Shown here: piece after piece, positions 49,056-60,457 of the stretch
How positions within the stretch are numbered: position 1 is the stretch's first letter
How the letters are laid out: every line of letters starts with the position of its first letter
Source: an uncultured Bryobacterales bacterium
Lineage (GTDB): Bacteria; Acidobacteriota; Terriglobia; Bryobacterales; UBA6623
Direction of reading: 5' to 3'
Assembly (NCBI GenBank): GCA_951813605.1
Contig: OX638379.1
Span: 4,228,062-4,292,061 of the forward strand
Length of the DNA: 64,000 nucleotides
Made by a program: the position numbers and the translations under genes
Notes under the pieces: generated by a model
What the model saw: the letters and a program-made list of their open reading frames with translations, nothing else
What the model was told of the DNA's origin: nothing
Databases searched by the model: none

Positions 49056-50357
49056 ATGAGAATCAAGGACTTGCGTGTCCACTCGATTGCAATCGCAGAC
49101 CCCCCGCTCCGCAGCTCGTACGGACTGCACGCCCCGTACGCGCTCCGCAACATAGTGGAACTGGAGAGCGAGGACGGCATCGTCGGAATCGCGGAGACCT
49201 ACGGCGGCGAGGGTCCGGCCCTCGCGCTGCGGCGCCTTCGCCGCCGAGTCCTCGGGGCAGACGCCTTTCGCATCACTGGCGACCTGCTGGATCTGGCCGA
49301 GGGCCAGGGCGGCGGCGCCGAGCGATCCCACACAATGAGCACTCCCGGGGAGAACCCTCTCGACGCGGGACCGCGGACGTACGCGGCTCTTGAGACAGCG
49401 TGCCTGGACTTGATCGGACGCAGCGTCGGCGTGCCGGTTTGCGACTTGCTGGGCGGCCGGCTGAGGGCCGCCGTGCCGTTCTCCGCGTACGCCTTCTACA
49501 AGCACGCCGGCGGCGGGGGCGAGGGGGCTGACGCCCGGGAGGACAAATACGGCGAGTGCCTGACGCCCGGATCGATCGTGGGCCAGGTGCGCTCGATGGT
49601 CGCTGAGTACGGATTCCGCGACATCAAGCTCAAGGGGGGCGTCCTCGATCCGCAAGAAGAGATTGAAGCGATCCGCCAGTTGCGTGAGCACTTCGGGCCC
49701 GACGTGCCGTTGCGGATCGACCCCAATTCGGCTTGGACGGTCGAGACGTCGGTTCGAGTGGGGGAGAGCCTGCGCGGGGAGTTGGACGGAGACGGGTATC
49801 TCGAGGACCCCGCGGCCGGGATCGACGGCATGGCCGCCGTGCGCCGCAAGCTGCTGGAACGCGGCATCGGCACCCCGCTGGCAAGCAATGTTGCCGTCAC
49901 CTCGTTCGCGCACCTTCCTGAATCAGTCCGGCAGGACGCCGTCCAGGTCGTCCTGTGCGATCACCACTTCTGGGGCGGCATGCGGCAGGTGCAGCATCTC
50001 GGAAGGCTGTGCCAGACATTCGGCATGGCCCTCTCGATGCACTCCAACACGCATCTAGGCGTCTCCCTGATGGCGATGGCTCACGTAGCGGCAGCAACCA
50101 AGAACCTCGCGTACGCTTGCGACACGCACTATCCTTGGCAGACCGCCGACGAGGTGATCGAAGGAGGTCGGATCGCTTTCGAACAAGGGGCCATCCGCAT
50201 TCCTGACAAGGGCGGCCTGGGGGTGGACCTGGACTACGACCAGCTGGCCCGGCTGAAGGAGCGCTACGAGACAATACCCTACCGACGGCGAGACGACGAA
50301 GGGGAGATGCGCAAGCATATCGACCCTTTCTGGCGGAGAGTGCTGCCCCGCTGGTAA
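49056..50357 (+). CDS. Glucarate dehydratase-like enolase-superfamily enzyme
   Basis: A 433-aa enzyme. The N-terminal cap ends in RLRAAVPFSAYAFY; the barrel holds DIKLKGGVLDP near residue 188 (the KxK catalytic pair), RIDPNSAWTVE near 220, and MHSNTHLGVS near 327 with the catalytic His. These match the glucarate dehydratase group. It would dehydrate an acid sugar. TACAAT at 49,039 precedes the ATG by eleven bases. Confidence 0.85.
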   Translation: MRIKDLRVHSIAIADPPLRSSYGLHAPYALRNIVELESEDGIVGIAETYGGEGPALALRRLRRRVLGADAFRITGDLLDLAEGQGGGAERSHTMSTPGENPLDAGPRTYAALETACLDLIGRSVGVPVCDLLGGRLRAAVPFSAYAFYKHAGGGGEGADAREDKYGECLTPGSIVGQVRSMVAEYGFRDIKLKGGVLDPQEEIEAIRQLREHFGPDVPLRIDPNSAWTVETSVRVGESLRGELDGDGYLEDPAAGIDGMAAVRRKLLERGIGTPLASNVAVTSFAHLPESVRQDAVQVVLCDHHFWGGMRQVQHLGRLCQTFGMALSMHSNTHLGVSLMAMAHVAAATKNLAYACDTHYPWQTADEVIEGGRIAFEQGAIRIPDKGGLGVDLDYDQLARLKERYETIPYRRRDDEGEMRKHIDPFWRRVLPRW

Positions 50358-50442
50358 GCGCGCGCTGAGATTTCCGCGCCGGAACGGTTGCAATCTTCAA
50401 GCGATCCGTCTACCATCGTTGCAACCGGAAGGAGGGATGGTC

Positions 50443-50895
50443 ATGACGAGAGCGTGCCGCCTAACAATTCTGTTTCTTTCCCTGGCCTGCGTGCTCGCAT
50501 ACGCGGTGCCGAGGCTGACGTCGGTCGAGCCCGACGCCGTCGCGCCGGGTGGCGCGGCGGTCGCCATGGGCATGGACCTCGGCAAGGGGTCCGTCGCCAA
50601 GTTGTACCTCACCGCTGGCGGGAAGGACATCCAGCTCAAGATCACCGAGCAGTCCGCCGAATCGATCAAGTTCGAGTTGCCCGAATCGACAGCGATGAAG
50701 CGCTACCGCCTGATGGTCCTCACCGCCGGACCCGGCGCTGCCTACATGGAGCAGCCGGTCGCGATGGAGGTCGTGGACGCGGCAACCGCGAAGCAGCGGG
50801 CGGAGGAAGGCGAGTTCGAACTGGAGATCATCGACGCCGAGCCAGTGGAAGAAGAAGAGCCAGACCCCAAGGCAAAGGGCAAGAGAAAGAAATAA
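50443..50895 (+). CDS. Secreted small protein, IPT/TIG-like
   Basis: A 150-aa exported protein with a signal peptide (about residues 1-20) and a beta-sandwich-like domain, PRLTSVEPDAVAPGGAAVAMG, resembling IPT/TIG folds, ending in an acidic and lysine-rich tail. The ATG follows GGAGG by seven bases. Function unknown. Confidence 0.6.
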   Translation: MTRACRLTILFLSLACVLAYAVPRLTSVEPDAVAPGGAAVAMGMDLGKGSVAKLYLTAGGKDIQLKITEQSAESIKFELPESTAMKRYRLMVLTAGPGAAYMEQPVAMEVVDAATAKQRAEEGEFELEIIDAEPVEEEEPDPKAKGKRKK

Positions 50896-50954
50896 GTCCA
50901 TGCACAGGGCGCATTGGCGCCCCGGTTTTGCGTGCGACGGCTTGCGCTACAGGT

Positions 50955-52091
50955 TTATTCCGACTCGCTTGCCTTGGAGCTCGGGCGCGACTGGAGACGA
51001 TCAAGCGCCCACAGGGCGTGCTCTTGCACGGTTGATTCCGGGGAGCGCGCGAGTCGCTCGAGGATGCCTAGGAACGCCGGATTGGCGCTGTTCCCCATAG
51101 CCACCGCCACGTTCCGCAGGAAGCCTGCGTAGCGGCTTCTCGAGATGGGCGTGTCAGCGAAGCGCTCGTTGAATTCCTCCTCGCTGAGGCTCGCGAGCTC
51201 TTCGAGGTCGGGGCGAGCGTTTTCCGGCTGGAAGGATGGGATTGCGGTCACGGCGGCCCTCCGAGGGTTGTTCCACGGGCAGACATCCTGACAGATGTCG
51301 CAGCCGAACACGTGCTGCCCGGCGGACGCTCTGCCCTCCACGGGAATCGAGCCCTGAAGCTCGATGGTCCAGTACGCGATGCAGAGGCGAGAGTCCAAGG
51401 CGTGAGACGGCCCTTCTCCGGCCTCCAGTTTCACGAATGCGTCGGTGGGGCAAGCGTCGATGCAGCGCCGGCAGGTCCCGCAGCGGAACGGCGCCGGGCC
51501 GTCCGGAGCGAAATCCAGCGAGGTGAGGATTTCGCCCAGGAAGAACCATGAGCCGAGCCCCTCGTTGATCAGGCAGCAGTTCTTACCGACCCACCCAAGG
51601 CCCGCTTGATGAGCATAGGCCCGCTCGAGCAGGGGTGACGTGTCGACGCAGACCTTGCATCTTGCGCGCTCGTCGTACTCTGCCGTGATCCACCCAGCCA
51701 GCGAGTGAAGGCGCTCTTTGAGAATGCGGTGGTAGTCCTCGCCCCAGGCGTATCGCGACACCCAACCCTCCGCGTTGGACTCAATTTCGGTCGAGTAGGG
51801 CTGGGGCGCGTTGTAGACCAGCCCGGCGCAGATCACGGTGCGAGCCGATGGCAGGAGCGTGCGTGGGTCGGAGCGCATAGCCGCGCGACGCCCCTCCAGA
51901 TAAGCCATTTGGCCGTGGTATCCGCGCTCCAGCCACACCGGATAGAAGAGGGATTCCAGCGTGGGCTCGGCGGGTGACACACCCACCAGTTCGAACCCGA
52001 GTTCGCGGGCACGCCCCTTGACTGGTTCCGGATCGAGCAATGGACGACTGACGTGCGGCCAGCCGGGTTCAGCTCTCGAGATCGCCGACAA
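50955..52091 (-). CDS. queG: Epoxyqueuosine reductase QueG
   Basis: A 378-aa enzyme that makes queuosine from epoxyqueuosine in tRNA. CVDTSPLLERAYAHQAGLGWVGKN near residue 147, then two 4Fe-4S motifs, CGTCRRCIDACP near 204 and CDICQDVCPWNN near 265. A C-terminal HEAT-like helical region follows. The first residues (before LLDPEPVKGRARELG) are unusual; a downstream TTG near 52,042 is an alternative start. Confidence 0.92.
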   Translation of the reverse strand: MSAISRAEPGWPHVSRPLLDPEPVKGRARELGFELVGVSPAEPTLESLFYPVWLERGYHGQMAYLEGRRAAMRSDPRTLLPSARTVICAGLVYNAPQPYSTEIESNAEGWVSRYAWGEDYHRILKERLHSLAGWITAEYDERARCKVCVDTSPLLERAYAHQAGLGWVGKNCCLINEGLGSWFFLGEILTSLDFAPDGPAPFRCGTCRRCIDACPTDAFVKLEAGEGPSHALDSRLCIAYWTIELQGSIPVEGRASAGQHVFGCDICQDVCPWNNPRRAAVTAIPSFQPENARPDLEELASLSEEEFNERFADTPISRSRYAGFLRNVAVAMGNSANPAFLGILERLARSPESTVQEHALWALDRLQSRPSSKASESE

Positions 52092-52152
52092 GGCCGCTCA
52101 GCCCACAATACTGCCATAGAACCGCGGATTTCCGCTTTTCGGCGATTTTCCG

Positions 52153-52182
52153 TTGCGCGTCGGCCACCAACTCCCCTAAACT
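52153..52182 (+). promoter_or_regulatory. Promoter of Tes-like gene
   Basis: TTGCGC (52153-52158), 18 bp, TAAACT (52177-52182) lie about 110 bp before the start codon, between it and the divergent queG gene. Confidence 0.35.
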
Positions 52183-52294
52183 TGCTACGGAAGCGCGAAT
52201 CGCTTAAGAGCGATTGCCGGGATCTAGGAAGATCTGCGGGCCAGCGTCGGCGCGACCCATATCGAACCCAGAGATTCCCTCGGAAGGAGAACGC

Positions 52295-54409
<2,115 letters not shown>

Positions 54410-54434
54410 AGCGTTAGGCGCTCACTATCGCGGG

Positions 54435-54461
54435 GGGGTCTCTTGCGAGACCCCTCTTCTT
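54435..54461 (+). terminator. Intrinsic terminator
   Basis: Stem GGGGTCTC/GAGACCCC with loop TTGC, followed by TCTTCTT. It lies 25 bases after the radical SAM stop. Confidence 0.75.
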
Positions 54462-54548
54462 GCGGATTCCTCGGTGCCTCCGAGGAAGGGTGATCGAACA
54501 CGCGGCGACGGAGCCTAGCAAGCGCCGACGCTAGCCGCAGCCCGATGA

Positions 54549-55109
54549 CTACACAACCCCCTGCGCTTGGAAGCGCCATCTCGGGGGCTCGACTCCGACG
54601 AGCCGCAGGTACACTACAACTGATCCCCGGTGATGCGCCGAATGCATGTAGGCGCGAAGGAAAATGTCCTGGGCTGTGTGGTTGGGGAGAGGCATGCGTC
54701 CCATCGGGATGTCGCGCCGAGTGAAATCCTCCTCAGTCAAAGCCAACAGGACATTTTCTACGTAGCTGTAAGATTCGGTGAGGAATGCCCGCAGAGTCTC
54801 CGGCGTGGTCTCGTCCGGCGTTTCCGGCCGCTGCATCGACTTGCCAAACTGTTCGAAGTAGCTGCAGTTCGCGTAGCTGTAGTGCGCGAGTTGCCCGCCA
54901 AAGCTCCTTTGCGCGGGCGTCGGCTTGAAGTCGAAATGCTCCTTGGGCATCGCTTCGATCACGGCAAGCGAATACTGCTTCTCGACACGCCAGTGCGCAA
55001 TGAAGTCATCGCGTAGCTGCTGGGCGAAGTGGTTGCTCCATTTGGAGTTCGAGGCCGCGGAGGAGACCGTCGCCACGGCTGCACCGGCGATCAGTTCGCG
55101 TCGGTTCAT
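54549..55109 (-). CDS. DinB-family protein with Tat-like signal
   Basis: A 186-aa protein. Its start, MNRRELIAGAAVATVSSAAS, looks like a Tat signal. The rest is a DinB four-helix domain: YSLAVIEAMPKEHFDFKPTPAQRSFGG, QLAHYSYANCSYFE and AYMHSAHHRGSVVVYLRLVG, with the usual metal His residues. Such exported DinB proteins are common in some soil bacteria. The interval 55,110-55,422 shows no supported gene. Confidence 0.8.
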   Translation of the reverse strand: MNRRELIAGAAVATVSSAASNSKWSNHFAQQLRDDFIAHWRVEKQYSLAVIEAMPKEHFDFKPTPAQRSFGGQLAHYSYANCSYFEQFGKSMQRPETPDETTPETLRAFLTESYSYVENVLLALTEEDFTRRDIPMGRMPLPNHTAQDIFLRAYMHSAHHRGSVVVYLRLVGVEPPRWRFQAQGVV

Positions 55110-55422
55110 GGTCACTGGATGATAGCACCGGCGATCGAATTCTCTGAGACCCAGGAGTTAGTTCAGGCACGGCGAAAGCGGCCATGGAGACGTCAGACAG
55201 CGCCATAAGACATTGCCGGCGGGCGAAGCGAAATGCCAAGCGACATGCGTATATTTCGGGCCTGAGCGCATGCGCCGCGGATTGGGCCGCAAGGGCGGTA
55301 GCGCGCGAGGCGCCGGAGCCTGACTTCTTCGTGGCGCAGGCGGACACGTTGTTCCAGCGGGCGAGAATTCCTGCGTGGCGGGCAAGCGCCTAGTCTGGAG
55401 CCGGAGCGTTCTTCGGCGACGT

Positions 55423-56730
55423 TTAGGCGGAGACAACCGCTTCCAGCACGGAGCCCTGCCTGATGATCGTCTGCTCCCTCTCGGGGCCGGTCGAAACACC
55501 GCCGATTTCGACATCCAGGCTGTCTTCCAAGAACGCGATATAGTCCTTGGCAGCTCGCGGCAAGCGGTCAAAGTCTGTGATTCCCGAGGTGGGCCGATCC
55601 CAGCCCGGCATCTCCTTGTAGACCGGCTCGACTTCGGCGTACTCCTCGGAAATCGCTGGCATCCAGTCGAGAGGCGATCCCCTGTATCGATAGCCGACGC
55701 AGACGGGAATCGTCTCGAGGTAATCCAATACATCGATCTTGGTGACGAAGAGGGAGGAGAGATGGTTGATCGAGTGGGCGTATCGCAGCAGCGGGATATC
55801 GAACCAGCCGCATCGCCTCGGGCGGCCGGTGACTGTGCCGTACTCCCCGCCCGACTCGCGCAAGGCATCCCCGCCCGGCCCGTGCAGCTCGGTGGCGAAG
55901 GGCCCCTCACCCACCCGCGTAGCGTAAGCTTTCGAAACGCCGACAATTTCGTGCAGCAGCCTAGGGGACACCCCCGATCCGGTACACAGGCCGCCTGCAC
56001 TCGCGTTGGAGGATGTCAGGTAGGGATACGTACCGAAGTCGATGTCCAGCATCGTAGCTTGGGCTCCCTCGAAAAGCACCCGCTTTCCCTGTCTGATGGA
56101 ATCGTTGAGGAACTTGCCAGTGTCGGCAACGAACGGACGCAGTCGCTCCGCGTACCCCTGATAGAGCTGCAAAGCGCCTTCCACATCCCATTGCTCGGCG
56201 ACCCCAAGTGCCTCCGCGACCGAGAACTTCTCTTCCGCGATCGAGCGAAAGCGCTGGGGAAAGAGTTCTGTGGACAACAGTTCAGCCACGCGAATGCCGC
56301 GACGGGCCACCTTGTCCTCGTAACACGGGCCGATTCCGCGAGAAGTGGTGCCGATCTTCCGCTTGCCCGGCGTGGACTCGGACGAGCGCTCCAGCATCGG
56401 GTGGTATGGAAAGACCAAATGGGCACGGTTGCTGATCAGAAGATTCTTCTCGATGCTGACGCCGGCCGCGCGAAGGGAATCAATCTCGTGAAGCAGCGCT
56501 TCCGGATTGATGACCACGCCGTTGCCGACAACCGCTGTCTTTTCGGAACGCAGGATGCCGCTCGGGACGAGGGAAAGCTTGTAGACCTCTTCGCCGACCC
56601 GCACTGTGTGGCCGGCGTTGTTGCCGCCTTGGCAGCGGACGACGATGTCGTAGTGCTCAGCCGCAAGGTCAATGAGCTTGCCCTTGCCCTCGTCGCCCCA
56701 TTGGAGGCCCAATACTGCAAGGTTTGACAT
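55423..56730 (-). CDS. purA: Adenylosuccinate synthetase
   Basis: A 435-aa enzyme of AMP synthesis that joins IMP and aspartate with GTP. N-terminal LQWGDEGKGKLID, GNNAGHTV near residue 38, TTSRGIGPCYEDKVARRG near 125, and a C-terminal VSTGPEREQTII. Start at the ATG at 56,730 giving MSNLAVLGLQWGDEGKGK; a longer frame to 56,823 is not used. Confidence 0.95.
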   Translation of the reverse strand: MSNLAVLGLQWGDEGKGKLIDLAAEHYDIVVRCQGGNNAGHTVRVGEEVYKLSLVPSGILRSEKTAVVGNGVVINPEALLHEIDSLRAAGVSIEKNLLISNRAHLVFPYHPMLERSSESTPGKRKIGTTSRGIGPCYEDKVARRGIRVAELLSTELFPQRFRSIAEEKFSVAEALGVAEQWDVEGALQLYQGYAERLRPFVADTGKFLNDSIRQGKRVLFEGAQATMLDIDFGTYPYLTSSNASAGGLCTGSGVSPRLLHEIVGVSKAYATRVGEGPFATELHGPGGDALRESGGEYGTVTGRPRRCGWFDIPLLRYAHSINHLSSLFVTKIDVLDYLETIPVCVGYRYRGSPLDWMPAISEEYAEVEPVYKEMPGWDRPTSGITDFDRLPRAAKDYIAFLEDSLDVEIGGVSTGPEREQTIIRQGSVLEAVVSA

Positions 56731-56865
56731 AAGTGGTTGAGGGGTCGCTGAGCGGGTGTCGCCCAGCTGAAGAGAGGAAAGGGAGCAGTTCGAGCCCGTC
56801 AGCACGACCGCGCCTGATTCCATTCTAGCGACTCCGGGACGGGTGATTCGCCAAGCCGCCAGCGA

Positions 56866-58458
56866 TCACGATGGCGGTGCAGGGCCGGCCTTCCATGCCG
56901 TCCAAAGACGCTCCATGGCGGCAACCCGATCCGGCATCTGGCCGGCCAAGTCCCGCAGCTCGGTGCCGTCGTCTTGGATGTCGTAGAGCTCCCAAGAGCC
57001 GTTTCGCACAGCCACCAGCTTCCATCGGCCCTGGCGAATGGCCCGACCACGGCTCCACTGCCAGTAGAGCTCGGCGGGAGGCTCGCGGCTCCCGCCTTCC
57101 AGGATGGGGAGCAAACTGCTTCCGTCGAGCGCATGGAGACGGCGGCCCTGGAATTCGGCCGGGCGTTCGATTCCGGCAGCGTCAAGAAACGTCGGCATCA
57201 AGTCGATCACGTGTGCCAACTGGCCAGTGGTCGTGCCAGCACCCTTGATCGCGGCAGGCCAGCGCGCAATCAGCGGCACGGTGATCCCGCCTTCGTGATC
57301 GTGCTGCTTGTAGAGACGGAACGGTGTGTTCGAAGCGTTGGCCCATCCGTATCCGTAACTTTGGTAGGTGTTTTCGGGACCCGGCATGACATCCGGCAGG
57401 TTGCCCGCTACGACCGGCCGGCCTTCGCGAGTTCGCTGTGGCAGGTAAAGTCCCTTCCGGTCGGGAGCGTACTCGACATGGCAGCCGCCGTTGTCGATCT
57501 GGAACATGACCAGTGTGTTGTCGGCTTCTCCCGAGTCTTCCAATTGATCCAGCAGGCGTCCGATACCCTGATCCATTCGCGTGATCTGAGCTGCATAGAC
57601 CTCCATGCGCCGCTGCTGCCATGCCTGGTGGGGCTCGTCTGCCCATGCCGGCACCTCGCGATTGCGGAGGGATAGTGGCCATCGGGGATCGACCGTCCCG
57701 AGTTCCTTCATCCGCTGGTGGCGCTGGAGCCGCAGCGCGTCCCAGCCCATTGCATAGCGCCCAGAGTACCGAGCTATGTCCTCCTCGAATGCGTGGAGAG
57801 GCCAGTGAGCGGCGGTGTAAGCGACATAGAGGAAGAAAGGGTTGTCCTTTGCAAGCCCTTCGCGCATGAAGTCCAACGCGTAATCCGAAATAGCGTCCGT
57901 ATAGTAAAAGGTCGGGTCGCGATAGATGTCCTCTGCTGCGTCGTTGTCCAGCATCAGCGTTGCCGGTGCCCAGAAGCTGCAGGCACCGATGATCGTCCCG
58001 AAGAATCTGTCGAAGCCGCGCTGGCAGGGATGGTTCTCGCGATCATCTACAGTCGAAAGGTGCCACTTGCCGCTTATGTATGTCGAGTAGCCGCCGTCTC
58101 TTAATGCTTCGGCTGCGGTCACCACCTGCGGCGAGATTCTGTTCCCCGGCCCCAACGCCTTGGTCGTGTAGCAACCGCTCATTAGCGAGGCCCGGGTCGG
58201 GACACACATGTTGTTCGTGTAGTAGCGCGTGAAACGGATGCCTTGCGAGGCCAGCCGGTCAAGATTCGGCGTCTCGATCTCGCCGCCGTAGCAGCCGAGG
58301 TCGGAATAGCCCATGTCGTCGGACATGATCACGACGATGTTGGGGCGCTTGCGACGCGTGCTCTGGCCAGGGCCGGAGCAACTGACGGCGGCCAGCGGGG
58401 GGACTGCCCCGCCGATTTGTAGGAACTCGCGACGGTTCCAGTCGGCCTTTTCGATCAC
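56866..58458 (-). CDS. Secreted arylsulfatase
   Basis: A 530-aa sulfatase. The start REFLQIGGAVPPLAAVSC looks like a Tat/lipoprotein signal with a lipobox cysteine. RPNIVVIMSDDMGYSDLGCYG near residue 40 binds calcium; the formylglycine motif CVPTRASLMSG lies near residue 85. SGKWHLS near 129 and DNGG near 325 complete the site. Likely degrades sulfated sugars. It lies upstream of the DUF4236-TPR gene on the same strand order. Confidence 0.9.
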   Translation of the reverse strand: MIEKADWNRREFLQIGGAVPPLAAVSCSGPGQSTRRKRPNIVVIMSDDMGYSDLGCYGGEIETPNLDRLASQGIRFTRYYTNNMCVPTRASLMSGCYTTKALGPGNRISPQVVTAAEALRDGGYSTYISGKWHLSTVDDRENHPCQRGFDRFFGTIIGACSFWAPATLMLDNDAAEDIYRDPTFYYTDAISDYALDFMREGLAKDNPFFLYVAYTAAHWPLHAFEEDIARYSGRYAMGWDALRLQRHQRMKELGTVDPRWPLSLRNREVPAWADEPHQAWQQRRMEVYAAQITRMDQGIGRLLDQLEDSGEADNTLVMFQIDNGGCHVEYAPDRKGLYLPQRTREGRPVVAGNLPDVMPGPENTYQSYGYGWANASNTPFRLYKQHDHEGGITVPLIARWPAAIKGAGTTTGQLAHVIDLMPTFLDAAGIERPAEFQGRRLHALDGSSLLPILEGGSREPPAELYWQWSRGRAIRQGRWKLVAVRNGSWELYDIQDDGTELRDLAGQMPDRVAAMERLWTAWKAGPAPPS

Positions 58459-58467
58459 TGCAGTATC

Positions 58468-59513
58468 CTACCGCCGCTGCCCCAGACAAATCCAAGCCGC
58501 AACATCTTCGTAGCCAGGCTGCAACGCGTAGAGCGTCTCGAAGGCTCCTCGCGACCGGGCGCGCTGGCCGGTTTCCGCATAGGCCACGGCGCGCTCGCAC
58601 GGTTGTGCCCGCAAGAACTCCTCCGGTCGGCCCTTCCGGCGCCGGAGGGTATTCGTCGACGTCTGCCGAGCGGCCTTGGGGAGACCGAGACCGCTCAGCG
58701 CCCTCGCCCCGTACACGAGCAGGCATCCGTGTAGCGGCGACAGATCGGCAGTAGCCTGCGTCAGCTCGACGACTCTGCGGTAGATTCGCTCGCTTCCGCC
58801 TTCCAACTCGTCAACCAGTTGGCTGACAGCAAAGGCAGATCCGTTATCGGCACGCGTCGGCTTGCTGGCGAGGCCCCGCACAGCGGCGGCCGCATTCCGG
58901 CAGCAGCCATCTCCGCTCTCGGCGGTTTCAACTAACAGTTCGGCGAGCGACAGCCGCAACACGGGGTCATCTGGAAATCGCGACACGGTTTTCGCGACAC
59001 ATTTCAGCGCCTTGTCCGGCCTACCATCCTTCTGGTAAAGCTCGGCAGCCAAGAGCATCCGCCCGACACGGTCGATGCAGATACTGGCCGCGATTTCCGG
59101 GGTGATCGGATAGCGTATCGCTGCGTCGATGCCGGATTTTGAGACCTGCCGGCCGAGATCCCCCTTGTTTTGCGCAGCCTTCGCCAAGTGCGCCTCCGCT
59201 TCTGCAGTGTTTCCTTGCGTGGCAGCTAGAAACCCGGCCACGAACGCTCCGTCCGCAATCTCGGTTGCCTTTCTGAAGTGCTCCAAGGCTTTCGCTCCGT
59301 CGCCGGCAGTGAGCGCCATCCGCCCGTCCAGCAGCGCGGGCTTGTCCGGGCTAGCGAAGATCGTCTCGAAGAATCCGAAGGTGAGCCGGTCCCGGAGATG
59401 CCCGCGGTGGCGCGCAAGCCGCGCGGCCCAACGCTCAGCGATCCGCCGGACTTGCTGAGATTGACATTCAATCCGCGGGCAATCTGGACCCGCCTAAAGA
59501 ATCGAAAACTCAT
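58468..59513 (-). pseudogene. DUF4236-TPR gene with one-base frameshift
   Basis: From the ATG at 59,513 the frame reads MSFRFFRRVQIARGLNVNLS, then SGGSLSVGPRGLRATAGISGTG, a clear DUF4236 domain. At about 59,385 the frame must shift by one base to continue LTFGFFETIF...ALLDGRMALTAGDGAKALEHF, the TPR-like helical protein that runs to 58,468. One extra C in GGCTCACC would restore GTGLTF. So a single missing base breaks the gene, or the base is a sequencing error. Function unknown. Confidence 0.65.
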
Positions 59514-60202
59514 GAAGGAATCCTCTCTATCAGCTCCGTCCGCCGTCCACGGAAGGCTGCTGCGCCGGTGGACTCGCCGGGCTTGACGACAACGCTGAAG
59601 GGCGCAGTGACTATGCCAGAATCGTATATTACCGTCCATTAACACTTCTACTTTGGATTGCCATTGCACCGAAGGGGCCGCGAGGTTACAGCAGCCTAGC
59701 CGGCGGGCCCTGCGATCCGATGGCCATTGCGACCCAACAACGCCACCCGCTGGGCGCCTAGCAAAGCCCTGGCAGGGCCGGTGCCGAGAGGAGCCGGCAG
59801 GTTCTGAGCGGCCTCTCGCCAGATTCCTGCCGTCCAATGGGGCGAGACGACTCCAATGGCAGGCTGGGGCATGTCGCGGCAAGCGCGGGCTGTCTGCCGA
59901 GGGCCTCGCGTCCAACCGCGCATTCGACGCACGGCGCCTGCTCGTTCGCCGATTCTCGCTTGATTTGCGTTGCTCTGCGCGGGGATGGGGCCCTGCAAGC
60001 CCCAGCAAGCTGCCAGCTCGGCGGGAGCAATCCGGGGCAAGTCCGAGGGAGGGCCGCCTCAGGGCCCTTGCTCCGGTAGAATCATTCTGGTGCAGGCGTC
60101 TCGGTGCAGGCGAACCGTGCGGTGCCGCAGTAAGAATTCGGCGGTTGCAACTAGCTAGCGAGAGGTCGGTTCGCGCTGCGCCGCAGTTTGGATCGGGGGA
60201 CA
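59514..60202. other. Intergenic stretch without a supported gene
   Basis: GC-rich sequence with several open frames but no recognisable domain or ribosome binding site. An AT-rich patch near 59,625-59,650 could hold the promoter of the DUF4236-TPR gene. Confidence 0.4.
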
Positions 60203-60346
60203 GTGGCTCGCGACCATCCGGTCACCGCGCATGAAGATGGTTTGCGCCTAGACGGGATTCGGCTCGTCGTGCTAGAGGCATTCGAAGTGCTTGAAGCAAT
60301 TGACGAGAACCGCAATGTCACCGCTGTATCGAGTTCAAACCATTGA
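60203..60346 (+). CDS. Small protein coupled to channel gene
   Basis: A 47-aa frame (VARDHPVTAHEDGLRLDGIR ... ENRNVTAVSSSNH) whose TGA overlaps the TTG start of the channel gene (ATTGA). A TAG in frame upstream limits it. The overlap suggests coupling, but no family is recognised. Confidence 0.3.
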   Translation: MARDHPVTAHEDGLRLDGIRLVVLEAFEVLEAIDENRNVTAVSSSNH

Positions 60347-60457
60347 AGAAACCGATTCAAGATCGTTCGACGGGACCCCGCTTCACAGCGTCCGGCCTCA
60401 TTCTAGAAGCATTATTTGCAGTTCTTGCACTTGCTTCAGTAGCGATGTTCGCGCTAA

